Part shown: one piece after another, positions 7,166-16,462 of the stretch
Layout of the letters: the number at the start of each line of letters is the position of its first letter
Numbering within the stretch: the first letter of the stretch is position 1
Source: JAHEEL01 sp963836085
Lineage (GTDB): Bacteria; Actinomycetota; Acidimicrobiia; Spongiisociales; UBA5794
NCBI GenBank assembly: GCA_963836085.1
Contig: CAWIHT010000012.1
Location: 186,001 to 250,000, forward strand
DNA length: 64,000 nt
Direction of reading: 5' to 3'
Translations under genes and position numbers: made by a program
Notes under the pieces: model-generated
Told to the model about the DNA's origin: nothing
The model's database searches: none
The model's input: only the letters and a program-made list of their open reading frames with translations

Positions 7166-8518
7166 TCACGGCAACTGTGAGCGCAACTCCGTGATCTGCT
7201 CGGCGACGGACGCGAAGGAGCCGCCGCGCGGCGACCGACGTGCCTCGACCGAGCCACGAGGGTCGAGGAGAGCGAGATCTTCAGCGACGAACCGCTCGTT
7301 TGCTGCAGCCAACTCCTCAGCCGTCACCGAGTCGAACAATCGCCCTTCCGCCTTCAATCCCGCCACGAGTCCGCCGACCGCGCTGTGTGCCTCGCGGAAT
7401 GGGACGCCCCTGGCAACCAACGCCTCGGCGAGATCGAGCGCCACCACCCAGGTCGTGGGGGCAGGCGGATCGAATTCTGCGGTCGCGATCATTCCGGTGA
7501 TCGCCGCCAGCGCCGTCGTCAGCACGTCGTCCGCGTGGAACACTGCCCGCTTGTCCTCCTGCAGGTCCCGGTTGTATGACAGCGGTAGACCCTTCTGCAG
7601 AGCCAGAAGGCCGGCAAGGTCACCAATGACCGTCGCGGCCTTGCCGCGAGCGAGTTCTGCAATATCTGGGTTCTTCTTGTGCGGCAACGCCGACGAACCG
7701 GTGGTGTGGGCGTCGTCGTACTCGACCCAACCGAACTCGTCGGTCGACCACAACACGAGTTCCTCGGAGAGGCGCGACAGGTGCACCATCGCCTGTGACA
7801 CACAGAACACGTATTCGGACGCGAAGTCCCGCGACGACACGGCATCGAGCGAGTTGCCAAACGACGCCGAGAACCCGAGGCGGTCCGCGACGAGATCGGG
7901 TCGGAGCGGTAGCGCACTGCCGGCGGCGGCGCCCGCTCCAAGCGGCGAGACGTCGATGCGGGTTCGGGCCTCGACCAGGCGGTCGGCGTCGCGCAGCAGC
8001 ATCCATGCGTACGCGAGGAAGTGGTGTGCCAGCGGGATCGCCTGCGCCTGCTGGAGGTGGGTGTAGCAAGCAACGATCGTGTCGCCGACCTGCTCGGCTT
8101 GGTCCACGAGGACGGCCACGAGATGCTGGATTTGTTCCACCCGGTGGTCGACCGCACGGCGGAGATAGAGCCGCACGTCGAGAGCGATCTGGTCGTTGCG
8201 AGACCGGCCCGTGTGGAGATGCCCGGCATCCGGTCCGATCAGTTCACCGAGCCGGCGCTCGACCGCGGTGTGAACATCTTCGTCGGTGTCCTGGAACTCG
8301 AACCGGCCGAGGTTCGCATCCTCGAGGATGTGCTCGAGGCCTTCTTCGATCCGGACCACGACATCCGCAGGGAGCAACTCAACCTCGCCGAGCATGGCGA
8401 CGTGCGCCAGCGACCCGGTGACATCGTCCACGAGAAGCCGCCGATCCGACGGGTCGGTCGTGAACCGCCACAACGTCTCATTCGGTCCGGAGGCAAACCG
8501 TCCACTCCAGAGCGTCAT
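7166..8518 (-). CDS. argH: Argininosuccinate lyase
   Basis: ArgH splits argininosuccinate into arginine and fumarate, the last step of arginine synthesis. The 450-residue protein shows HTGRSRNDQ at about residue 102 and the fumarase/aspartase signature GSSALPHKKNPD at about 280 with the catalytic serine loop. The ATG at 8518 has GGAGG seven bases upstream. It is the last gene of the leftward arg operon, separated from argG by 88 bases that contain a short tandem repeat. Confidence 0.96.
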   Translation of the reverse strand: MTLWSGRFASGPNETLWRFTTDPSDRRLLVDDVTGSLAHVAMLGEVELLPADVVVRIEEGLEHILEDANLGRFEFQDTDEDVHTAVERRLGELIGPDAGHLHTGRSRNDQIALDVRLYLRRAVDHRVEQIQHLVAVLVDQAEQVGDTIVACYTHLQQAQAIPLAHHFLAYAWMLLRDADRLVEARTRIDVSPLGAGAAAGSALPLRPDLVADRLGFSASFGNSLDAVSSRDFASEYVFCVSQAMVHLSRLSEELVLWSTDEFGWVEYDDAHTTGSSALPHKKNPDIAELARGKAATVIGDLAGLLALQKGLPLSYNRDLQEDKRAVFHADDVLTTALAAITGMIATAEFDPPAPTTWVVALDLAEALVARGVPFREAHSAVGGLVAGLKAEGRLFDSVTAEELAAANERFVAEDLALLDPRGSVEARRSPRGGSFASVAEQITELRSQLP

Positions 8519-8536
8519 GAGACGCCTCCGGCGTCG

Positions 8537-8564
8537 GTCGCCAGTCGCCAGTCGCCAGTCGCCA
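8537..8564. repeat. Four tandem copies of GTCGCCA
   Basis: Four perfect head-to-tail copies of the 7-mer GTCGCCA lie between argG and argH, followed by further GC-rich near-repeats (CTCGTGGCTCGCGACTCG). A related GGCGACTGG run occurs at 188-222. It may be a slippage-prone spacer; no function is evident. Confidence 0.7.
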
Positions 8565-8606
8565 GTCCGACCTCGTGGCTCGCGACTCGCGGCTCGTGGC
8601 CCTTTG

Positions 8607-9824
<1,218 letters not shown>

Positions 9825-9825
9825 A

Positions 9826-10275
9826 TCATTCTCCTTCGATGATTGCCGCAACCGCCGCAGCGTCTGTTTCTTGAGCTATTGCAATGAACAGCGTGTCGTC
9901 CCCTGCGACCGTCCCGAGCACGCCCTTCAAACCTGCAGTGTCGATCCGACTCGCGAGCAGGTTGGCGGCACCCGGAGGAACGCGCACCACGACCAATGGC
10001 CCGGTAACGGTGACGGACTCGACGAACTCGTCGGTCGCCGCGGCGAGCGCCGCTCTGGCACGCCGCATCTCGGCAGGATCCTGGACTCGGTAGCGAGAAA
10101 CCTCGCCCTCACGGACCTTTATCGCTCCGATCGCTTCCAGGTCGCGGGAGATGGTGGCCTGCGTCACCGTGTGACCAGCGTGCAGGAGCAGCCTCCGGAG
10201 CTGCGCCTGGCTCTCGATCGTTTCGGTCGTGACCAAACGGGTGACGAGCCGCCTCCGAGCTTCCGTGGAGCTCAC
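9826..10275 (-). CDS. argR: Arginine repressor
   Basis: A 149-residue arginine-responsive DNA-binding protein. The N-terminal winged helix-turn-helix covers about residues 16-48 (QAQLRRLLLHAGHTVTQATI then SRDLEAIG), and the C-terminal hexamerisation and arginine-binding domain contains GTVAGDDT with the ligand-binding Asp pair. With bound arginine it should repress the arg operon in which it lies. The GTG start overlaps the argB stop (GTGA), so translation is coupled. A candidate operator lies upstream of argC. Confidence 0.94.
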   Translation of the reverse strand: MSSTEARRRLVTRLVTTETIESQAQLRRLLLHAGHTVTQATISRDLEAIGAIKVREGEVSRYRVQDPAEMRRARAALAAATDEFVESVTVTGPLVVVRVPPGAANLLASRIDTAGLKGVLGTVAGDDTLFIAIAQETDAAAVAAIIEGE

Positions 10276-11177
10276 AGAACGGGCTCCTTCGTAATCATCG
10301 TTCCAATTCCCTCGGGCGTGAAGACTTCGAGCAGCACCGAGTGCTGGATGCGGCCGTCAAGGATGTGCACCCGCTCAACACCGGCCTCGATGGCGTCGAC
10401 GCAGGACTCGAGTTTCGGGAGCATCCCCGCCGTCACCGTTCCGCCCGCGAGGATCTCCTTGATCCCGTCCTCGGTGACCCGCTGGATCAACGAGTCTTCT
10501 TCGCCGAGGACCCAGTAGAGCCCTTCAACGTCCGTGAGGTACACCAACTTCTTCGCCCCGAGCGCGGAAGCCAGGGCACCGGCGGCCGTGTCGGCATTCA
10601 CGTTGTAGACCTCGCCGTCCTCTCCACGAGCCAGTGGGGCAACGACGGGCACGTAGCCCTGGTCCTGCAGGCTGGCGACGAGACCTGGATTCACCTCGGT
10701 GATGTCCCCGACGAATCCCAGGCGCTCGTCCCTCGGTCGTGCAACGAACAGGTTCCCGTCCAGGCCGTTGATGCCGGTTGCGAGGGCCCCGTGGGCGTTG
10801 ACGAGACGAACGATGTCGGGATTGATTTCTCCGGCGAGTGTTGCCTGGACGACCCGCATCGTCTCAGCGTCGGTGACCCGGAGTCCTTCGAGCCACTGGG
10901 GTTCAACGCCGCGTTGGTGCATGGCCTCGCTGATCCTCGGTCCCCCACCGTGGACGATCACGACCTTGATACCGACGTAGTGGAGCATGGCGACGTCATC
11001 GGCGAAGGTGCTTCGGAGACCTTCGTCCACCATGGCCGATCCGCCGTACTTGATCACGACAGTCTGACCCCGATGGGCCTTGATGAACGGCATGGACTCG
11101 GAGAAGATGCGCGCCTTGCCCATCGTGCTGGCGATCCGCGGCTTCCCATGGGTGGGTGGCGTGTGTCCGGTACTCAT
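10272..11177 (-). CDS. argB: Acetylglutamate kinase
   Basis: ArgB phosphorylates N-acetylglutamate, the second committed step of arginine synthesis. The 301-residue amino-acid-kinase fold shows VVIKYGGSAM (ATP site), VIVHGGGP (substrate site), NVNADTAAG and the C-terminal GGTVTAGMLPKLE loop. The N-terminal extension before KARIF is typical of arginine-sensitive kinases. The ATG at 11177 overlaps the argJ stop (ATGA) and has GGAGAG upstream. It is followed directly by argR, whereas most actinobacteria have argD and argF here. Confidence 0.95.
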   Translation of the reverse strand: MSTGHTPPTHGKPRIASTMGKARIFSESMPFIKAHRGQTVVIKYGGSAMVDEGLRSTFADDVAMLHYVGIKVVIVHGGGPRISEAMHQRGVEPQWLEGLRVTDAETMRVVQATLAGEINPDIVRLVNAHGALATGINGLDGNLFVARPRDERLGFVGDITEVNPGLVASLQDQGYVPVVAPLARGEDGEVYNVNADTAAGALASALGAKKLVYLTDVEGLYWVLGEEDSLIQRVTEDGIKEILAGGTVTAGMLPKLESCVDAIEAGVERVHILDGRIQHSVLLEVFTPEGIGTMITKEPVL

Positions 11178-12334
11178 GACCGCTCTCCGTTGAACATCAC
11201 ATACTCAGGCGTCAGGTCGGTGGTGAAGACCCGGGCGGTCCCTGGCCCGCCCCCCACGCACATCGTCACACCGAAGTCTCCTTCCATGGCTGCACTCACG
11301 GCGTCTTCGTCGAACGGGATTCCCGCACCCTTGCGAACAACGCTCGTTCCCGCGAACGCGATCGTGAGTCCGTCGAACTCGACCTCTTCGTCGACTTCGC
11401 CGAGCGCTGCCACGATCCTCCCCCAGTTCGGGTCCGCTCCGTAGAACGACGACCGGACGAGGACTGAGTCGGCCACCTTTCGGCCGATGTTGCGTGCAGC
11501 AGCATCGTCGGTGGCGCCGGTGACGGCCATCGTCACAACCCGGGTTGCCCCCTCGGCATCGGCGGCAATGTGCCGGGCGAGATCGACGGCGGCGCCGGTG
11601 AGGGCCGCCGCGAGCACATCAGGTTCCGGAGAGACGCCCGACACGCCGGACGCCATGGCGATCACGGTGTCGTTGGTCGACGGACACCCATCGACGTTGA
11701 GGGCGTGAAACGAGTGGTCGACGGCGACTCTGAGCGCCTGGTCGAGGACGGGTGCGGATACTGCTGCATCGGTGGTGAGCACCACGAGCATCGTCGCCAT
11801 GTCGGGCCGGATCATGCCGGCCCCCTTCGCCATCCCACCGACCGTGAACCCGTCGGCCTCGACAACGACCTCTTTCGGCTCAGAGTCGGTGGTCATGATC
11901 GCCGTGGCAGCGGCGCGGGCATGGCGTTCTTCGGATCCGAGTTCGGCGACTGCTTCCACCACGCCGCCGGTGATCGCTTCCGGGGCGAGATGCGTTCCGA
12001 TCGTGCCCGTCGAACAGACCAGAACATCCTCCGGAGAACAGGCCAGGAGTTCCGCGGTCCGGTTCGCCGTGAGCTCCGCGACTGCCCGTCCCCGCTTCCC
12101 CGTGGCCGCGTTGGCGCAGCCGGAGTTGAGGACGACTGCCTTGGCGGTCGGGGCCGAAGCAAGATGGCTCCTCGAGAGACGGACCGGTGCGGCGGCTGCC
12201 ATGTTGGTGGTGAAGACGGCTGCGGTCGGGACCGGCCGGTCGGCTGCCACGACGGCGACGTCGAGGATCCCATCCGGCTTGATCCCCGCCGACACACCGG
12301 CGGCCTTGAATCCTTTGGGGGCAAGAACGCTCAC
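11174..12334 (-). CDS. argJ: Glutamate N-acetyltransferase, ArgJ
   Basis: ArgJ moves the acetyl group from N-acetylornithine to glutamate (cyclic pathway) and may also use acetyl-CoA. The 386-residue precursor self-cleaves before the nucleophilic threonine in PDMATML (Thr181), giving two chains; KGAGMIRPDMA and GADPNWGR are intact. Start: the GTG at 12334 overlaps the argC stop, gives the family N terminus SVLAPKGFKAAG and has GGAAGG nine bases upstream. An ATG three codons earlier is the alternative. Confidence 0.95.
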   Translation of the reverse strand: MSVLAPKGFKAAGVSAGIKPDGILDVAVVAADRPVPTAAVFTTNMAAAAPVRLSRSHLASAPTAKAVVLNSGCANAATGKRGRAVAELTANRTAELLACSPEDVLVCSTGTIGTHLAPEAITGGVVEAVAELGSEERHARAAATAIMTTDSEPKEVVVEADGFTVGGMAKGAGMIRPDMATMLVVLTTDAAVSAPVLDQALRVAVDHSFHALNVDGCPSTNDTVIAMASGVSGVSPEPDVLAAALTGAAVDLARHIAADAEGATRVVTMAVTGATDDAAARNIGRKVADSVLVRSSFYGADPNWGRIVAALGEVDEEVEFDGLTIAFAGTSVVRKGAGIPFDEDAVSAAMEGDFGVTMCVGGGPGTARVFTTDLTPEYVMFNGERS

Positions 12335-13362
12335 GGCATCCATCCTTCCATCGGCAAGCCGGCCGTCTCGTCGACTCCGAGCATCAGGTTGGCGACCTGC
12401 ACGGCCTGGCCGGCGGCCCCCTTGACGAGGTTGTCGATAGCCGAGATGAGGACGACGGTTCCTGTCCGGGCGTCCAGGTGCGCCGAGATCATGGCCCGGT
12501 TGGAGCCGGTGACCCATTTCGTCTCCGGCGAGCCCTCGACCAGCGACACAAACGGTTCGTCCCGGTAGGCCGCTTCGAGCGCGACGACGATGTCGTCGAG
12601 TGACGTCCCAGCGGTGCCCGGTGCGTACACAGTGCTGAGGATGCCGCGCTGCATCGGAACGAGGTGTGGCGTGAAGATGAGTTGTGTGGGACCGCCTGCC
12701 ACCTGGTCGAGGGCCCGTTCCATCTCCGGCTGGTGCCGGTGGGCCAGCACCTTGTAGGCCTTGACCGACTCGTCGACGGCACCGAATTGGAGGTCGGGGT
12801 GAACGCCCCGACCTGCCCCGGAGACGCCAGACATCGAGTCCACGATGATTCCCGTTGGCTCGACCAGGCCGGCCTCGAGGACCGGGGCGAGCGGAAGGAT
12901 CGCCGAGGTTGGGTAGCAGCCGGCCATGGCGACACGGTCGGTGGCCGCAATGGCGCCGCGGTTCATTTCGGGGAGTCCATAGACCCACTGGCCGAGCTGC
13001 TCCGGGTAGGGATGCTCGACGTCATACGCGGACAGATACCGGTCGGGGGTATCGAGACGGAAGTCGCTCCCGATGTCGACGACCGCGATCCCGCGGTCAA
13101 GGAGGGTCATGGCCGGTTCGGCCGACGCCCCGTGGGGCAAGGCGAGGAACGCCAAGTCGACCGGGGGTGCCGCCGCAGGGTCGTTCGGTCCGAGCATGCG
13201 ATCGCCACCACGGAGGTGCGGATGGACAACCCCGAGGTTCCTGCCGGCAGAGGAGTGTGCGCCGAGATAGTCGATAACAAAATCGGGATGGCCGTCAACG
13301 AGACGGATCAGTTCGCCACCGGCGTAGCCGGACGAACCGAAGATGGCAATGGAACGAGACAT
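12331..13362 (-). CDS. argC: N-acetyl-gamma-glutamyl-phosphate reductase
   Basis: ArgC reduces N-acetylglutamyl phosphate to the semialdehyde with NADPH. In the 343-residue protein the dinucleotide-binding GSSGYAGGELIRL is at residues 9-21 and the catalytic cysteine is Cys149 in MAGCYPT. The conserved HRHQPEMER and FTPHLVPM loops are also present. It is the first gene of the leftward operon argC-J-B-R-G-H. The ATG at 13362 has no obvious Shine-Dalgarno sequence. The AT-rich promoter and operator zone is 25-60 bases upstream. Confidence 0.96.
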   Translation of the reverse strand: MSRSIAIFGSSGYAGGELIRLVDGHPDFVIDYLGAHSSAGRNLGVVHPHLRGGDRMLGPNDPAAAPPVDLAFLALPHGASAEPAMTLLDRGIAVVDIGSDFRLDTPDRYLSAYDVEHPYPEQLGQWVYGLPEMNRGAIAATDRVAMAGCYPTSAILPLAPVLEAGLVEPTGIIVDSMSGVSGAGRGVHPDLQFGAVDESVKAYKVLAHRHQPEMERALDQVAGGPTQLIFTPHLVPMQRGILSTVYAPGTAGTSLDDIVVALEAAYRDEPFVSLVEGSPETKWVTGSNRAMISAHLDARTGTVVLISAIDNLVKGAAGQAVQVANLMLGVDETAGLPMEGWMP

Positions 13363-13387
13363 GGAAGGAGGCCCTCGAGCGAGCAGC

Positions 13388-13403
13388 GAATATACGCATA
13401 TTC
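13388..13403 (-). promoter_or_regulatory. Candidate ArgR operator upstream of argC
   Basis: GAATATACGCATATTC is a near-perfect dyad in an AT-rich island (13387-13432) in otherwise GC-rich DNA, 25-40 bases upstream of argC. The half-sites contain GAAT/ATTC as in bacterial ARG boxes, but the spacing between them is 8 bases rather than the 4 of the Escherichia coli consensus. A second AT-rich stretch with TTGCAT-like sequence lies alongside. ArgR binding is inferred from position. Confidence 0.5.
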
Positions 13404-13495
13404 ATGTTCTAATGCAATATTGTGCTGGTGGAGGATTGTCGAACCGGTCGCCGATCCGCGAACCTGGGCCATGACCGAACCACCGACGGAGCCGC

Positions 13496-13645
13496 ATGCC
13501 TGCGATCAATCCAATTCTTGCCCATCAGTATGGATGGGACGAAGCCCTGCTCTTCGTCGTACCGATTGTGGTCGCGGTGGTCATCGTCCGAAGACTCGAC
13601 AAGAAGTCGCGTGGAGACAAGAGCGACCCGCCGACGAAGAAATAG
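13496..13645 (+). CDS. 49-residue single-pass membrane protein
   Basis: A 49-residue frame from ATG 13496 to TAG 13643-13645, with GGAG five bases upstream. The peptide has a hydrophilic start (MPAINPILAHQYGWDEA), one clear transmembrane helix (LLFVVPIVVAVVIV) and a strongly charged tail (RRLDKKSRGDKSDPPTKK). The positive-inside rule puts the C terminus in the cytoplasm. It is divergent from argC. It is a convincing small gene of unknown function. Confidence 0.65.
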   Translation: MPAINPILAHQYGWDEALLFVVPIVVAVVIVRRLDKKSRGDKSDPPTKK

Positions 13646-13807
13646 ATCCCGACCATGAGAACCCCTCGTATCGGGCCTGCTTCGCAGCAACCGCCGGCCT
13701 TCCTCCGCTCCGCGGCAACTCGGCTCCTCCGCTACCGAGCTGCTCCCCGCTTGTGCAGCGTCCCAACCTCGACAAGACTCACGTCATCCATCACCAAGGA
13801 GGACGGA

Positions 13808-14245
13808 GTGGCACTCGCGCCAATCGAACTGTTGGTCATCGGCTTCCCCGGCAACCAATTCACCGGCGGCATTCTGCCTGAACTCGAGAGACTCGTAGAG
13901 GACGGCGTCATCACCGTCGTCGACGCTCTTCTGATCGTGAAAGAGGAAGACGGCACCGTCGACTACCTCGAACTCGACCAGATCGACGCCGGCGAAGACA
14001 TCGCGGCGCTTGGACGGCTGCTCACCGACGCGAACGGACTGCTCTCCGACGAGGACGTCGAAGAGTTCGCCGCTGCGCTCGAGCCTGGCTCGTCCGCGGC
14101 AGCGCTGGTCTTCGAACACACGTGGTTCACGCCGCTGCGCAACGAGCTCCTCGACTCAGGAGGGTTGCTGCTCGCCAACGTCCGCATCCCCGGCCTCGTG
14201 GTCGACGAGGTGCTCGCCGCAGTTGCCGAACTCGAAGACGAATAG
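13808..14245 (+). CDS. DUF6325-like protein
   Basis: A 145-residue acidic protein beginning MALAPIELLVIGFPGNQFTG. It resembles the actinobacterial DUF6325/DUF1269-type proteins, with the patterns FPGNQFTGGILPELERLVE and DALLIVKEEDGTV, acidic helices and a C-terminal glycine-rich helix. The GTG at 13808 has AAGGAGG seven bases upstream; a longer in-frame form from 13655 has no ribosome site and low-quality sequence. It is followed 11 bases later by a SHOCT-domain gene, and such pairs are common in actinobacteria. The biochemical role is unknown. Confidence 0.8.
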   Translation: MALAPIELLVIGFPGNQFTGGILPELERLVEDGVITVVDALLIVKEEDGTVDYLELDQIDAGEDIAALGRLLTDANGLLSDEDVEEFAAALEPGSSAAALVFEHTWFTPLRNELLDSGGLLLANVRIPGLVVDEVLAAVAELEDE

Positions 14246-14256
14246 GAGAAACGAGA

Positions 14257-14622
14257 ATGCCCCGAAGAAGAGGACGTCCCGGAATCGCCGGAACGATGGC
14301 CCGCACGGCGGTCGTCGCCGGAACCGCAACCGCCGTCAGTGGCGGAATGCAGCGTCGCCGGTACAACAAGGACCAGGCCGCGTACGATCAGAATGCTGCC
14401 AACCAAGCCGCCTACGAGTCGCAAGAACAACTCGCTGACATGCAGGCGCAAATGAACGCCATGCAGGCGCAGCAGGCACCACCGGCGGCGCCGGCCGCAG
14501 CTCCCGCAGCAGCGCCAGCCGACGACACCATCGCCCAACTCAAACAACTCGCCGATATGAAGTCGGCGGGCCTGTTGACAGACGACGAGTTCGCGGCTGC
14601 CAAAGCCAAGCTGCTCGGCTGA
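14257..14622 (+). CDS. SHOCT-domain small protein
   Basis: A 121-residue protein. The N terminus is arginine-rich with a weakly hydrophobic Ala/Gly segment (about residues 10-30), the middle is glutamine- and alanine-rich (repeats of MQAQ and APAAAP), and the C-terminal 30 residues form a SHOCT domain (IAQLKQLADMKSAGLLTDDE, then FAAAKAKLL). SHOCT domains are thought to mediate oligomerisation. It is co-transcribed with the DUF6325-like gene and followed by a strong hairpin terminator. Confidence 0.85.
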   Translation: MPRRRGRPGIAGTMARTAVVAGTATAVSGGMQRRRYNKDQAAYDQNAANQAAYESQEQLADMQAQMNAMQAQQAPPAAPAAAPAAAPADDTIAQLKQLADMKSAGLLTDDEFAAAKAKLLG

Positions 14623-14635
14623 TCGCAGAACGTAG

Positions 14636-14688
14636 CGCCGGGGCCGGCAGACCAGGAGTAGATGCTCCGTGGTCTTCCGGCCCTGGCG
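14636..14688 (+). terminator. Stem-loop terminator after the SHOCT gene
   Basis: Nineteen-base arms (14636-14654 and 14670-14688) pair with two mismatches. The loop contains a smaller GGAG/CTCC hairpin. TTAAAT follows. It sits 14 bases past the SHOCT stop codon. Confidence 0.65.
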
Positions 14689-14720
14689 TTAAATCGAAAG
14701 CGACGGCAGGCTATGCCGAC

Positions 14721-15869
14721 ATGAAATCCCGGGTCACACTCCTGTTCGTGCTCATCGCGACGCTGCTGGCGATCGCCCTCCCGTCGTCCGCACAATCCGA
14801 GGGAGAGGATGATCCAGTTGTCAGGGTCGTGTTCTTCTTCTCTCCCACCTGCGGTCACTGCGAATACGTGATCAACGAGGTCCTCCCCGGCGTGTTCGAG
14901 GAGTACGGCGGCGAGCCGTCGGTCTTCTTCGACGAGGCCCTCCCTCCAGAAGAGGTCGCGTTCTACGAAATGACGAACGGCACGCTCGACATCCTGTTCG
15001 CGGACGTCACGGTCCAGCAAGCCGCCAACCTGTATGAGGCCGATACCGAACGCCTCAGCGTCCCGGACGAACGAATGGGTGTTCCCCGACTTGTTGTCAT
15101 GGACGACTACTACGTCGGGTCCGCCGAGATTCCCGAAGAACTCCCCGGCATCATCGAAGCCGGCATCGCAGCCGGCGGAATCCCCTGGCCGGACATCCCA
15201 GGGATCGAGGACGCCATCGCGTCCGTTCCAGGGATGGCCGAGGGCAATCAACCGATCGACGGCGAATCGACGGAGGACCCCGCTGCAGCCATCCCCGATT
15301 CCGAGGATCAGACCATCACCGAGAAGTTCGGCAATGACCCCGTCGGCAACAGCCTCGCCGTGCTCGTGCTCATTGCGATGATCGCAAGCCTGATCGCCGT
15401 ACCGATTCTGATCGGCAAGGGCATGCTCTCGTCCACCCCGGACTGGTTGATCCCGGTCCTGGCGGTGATCGGTATCGGTGTCTCCGTCTATCTCGGGAGT
15501 GTCGAGGCGAGCGGAACCGAAGCTGTGTGCGGACCCGTCGGCGACTGCAATGCCGTGCAGCAGAGCGAGTATGCGACGATCTTCGGGGTCCCGATCGGAA
15601 TCCTCGGCATCATCGGATACGGCATCCTGCTCGTCGGTTGGATCGTTGCGAAGACGACGAAGGACCGCGTCTCCGACCTCGGGATGATCGCGGCCGCTGC
15701 TATTGCCTTCGGCGGCACGCTCTTCTCGATCTACCTGACGTTCCTAGAACCGTTCGTCATCGGAGCGACGTGCATGTGGTGCCTCACGTCGGCGATCGCC
15801 ATCACGGGTCTGCTGTGGCTGACCGCGGGACCCGGGTGGTCGGCATTCGGGCGCATCCGGTCGTCGTAG
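14721..15869 (+). CDS. Thioredoxin-VKOR fusion membrane protein
   Basis: A 382-residue exported protein. A signal peptide (1-24) is followed by a thioredoxin-like domain with the redox motif CGHC (Cys44/Cys47), a linker (about 165-205), and a five-helix vitamin K epoxide reductase domain. The VKOR domain has the loop cysteines Cys270 and Cys276 (VCGPVGDCNA) and the quinone-side CMWC (Cys351/Cys354). In VKOR systems the membrane domain passes electrons from the extracytoplasmic thioredoxin to quinone, driving disulfide formation in secreted proteins. Here the thioredoxin is N-terminal, the reverse of the well-known Synechococcus fusion. It is probably the DsbA/DsbB equivalent for this cell. 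Confidence 0.9.
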   Translation: MKSRVTLLFVLIATLLAIALPSSAQSEGEDDPVVRVVFFFSPTCGHCEYVINEVLPGVFEEYGGEPSVFFDEALPPEEVAFYEMTNGTLDILFADVTVQQAANLYEADTERLSVPDERMGVPRLVVMDDYYVGSAEIPEELPGIIEAGIAAGGIPWPDIPGIEDAIASVPGMAEGNQPIDGESTEDPAAAIPDSEDQTITEKFGNDPVGNSLAVLVLIAMIASLIAVPILIGKGMLSSTPDWLIPVLAVIGIGVSVYLGSVEASGTEAVCGPVGDCNAVQQSEYATIFGVPIGILGIIGYGILLVGWIVAKTTKDRVSDLGMIAAAAIAFGGTLFSIYLTFLEPFVIGATCMWCLTSAIAITGLLWLTAGPGWSAFGRIRSS

Positions 15870-15887
15870 CCCTCCCGCCGGAGAACG

Positions 15888-16430
15888 TCAGGCCGAGTAC
15901 GTCCCCATGAGCGTCGCTTCGGCGAGCACGCGCCCTTCCACGGCGGTCACGACCTCGTCCTTCGTTGCACCCTCGGCAAGGCCGAGCGCACCGTCCAGCG
16001 CGAGCACCCGGAAGAAGTAGCGGTGGGTCCCTCCAGGTGGGCACGGACCTCCGTACCCCAGCCGCTTCCAGGAGTTGAGGCCGCCCGTGCCGAGGGAGCC
16101 GACGTTCTCGGGAATCGTGCCGACCGGTTCGATGTCGTAGGCGACCCAGTGGTCCCACGTCCCGACGGGGGCATCGGGATCGTCCATGACGAGCACCAGT
16201 GATGCGGTCGCCTCCGGTAGTCCCGCGATCTTCAATTCAGGAGACTCGTCTGCCCCGTCGCACGTGAATCGCGCGGGGATGGGGCCGCCAGCCTCGAATG
16301 CGGGCGAAGTGATTTCCATGCTCCCTCCTTCGGGGTTGGGTTCGGTCGACAAGGAATCCGGCGAACCCTGACCACCGCACGCAGCCACAACGAAGGACGC
16401 GAAGAGCGCTACCAGCGCCAACCGGACCAT
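15888..16430 (-). CDS. PEBP/YbhB-family lipoprotein
   Basis: A 180-residue protein with a lipoprotein signal (lipobox VAAC, Cys about 17) and a phosphatidylethanolamine-binding-protein fold. Family motifs are FTCDGADESPEL, MDDPDAPVGTWDHW, NSWKRLGYGGPCPP and the C-terminal HRYFFRVLALD. The function of bacterial YbhB proteins is not established; ligand binding at the conserved Asp-His pocket is likely. The ATG at 16430 is preceded six bases upstream by CATACT and no Shine-Dalgarno sequence. It is convergent with the VKOR fusion gene. Confidence 0.9.
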   Translation of the reverse strand: MVRLALVALFASFVVAACGGQGSPDSLSTEPNPEGGSMEITSPAFEAGGPIPARFTCDGADESPELKIAGLPEATASLVLVMDDPDAPVGTWDHWVAYDIEPVGTIPENVGSLGTGGLNSWKRLGYGGPCPPGGTHRYFFRVLALDGALGLAEGATKDEVVTAVEGRVLAEATLMGTYSA

Positions 16431-16462
16431 GTTCCGAGTATGGCCGCTCAACCCCGACCCGG

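Noticed and set aside
8537..8564. Possible CRISPR array
   Set aside because: The repeats are 7 bases, contiguous and without spacers, and no cas genes are present.
12664..13881. A 405-codon open frame on the + strand across argC
   Set aside because: It is antisense to argC, has low-complexity Arg/Gly/Asp composition and no family motif; argC is unmistakable. High GC creates such shadows.
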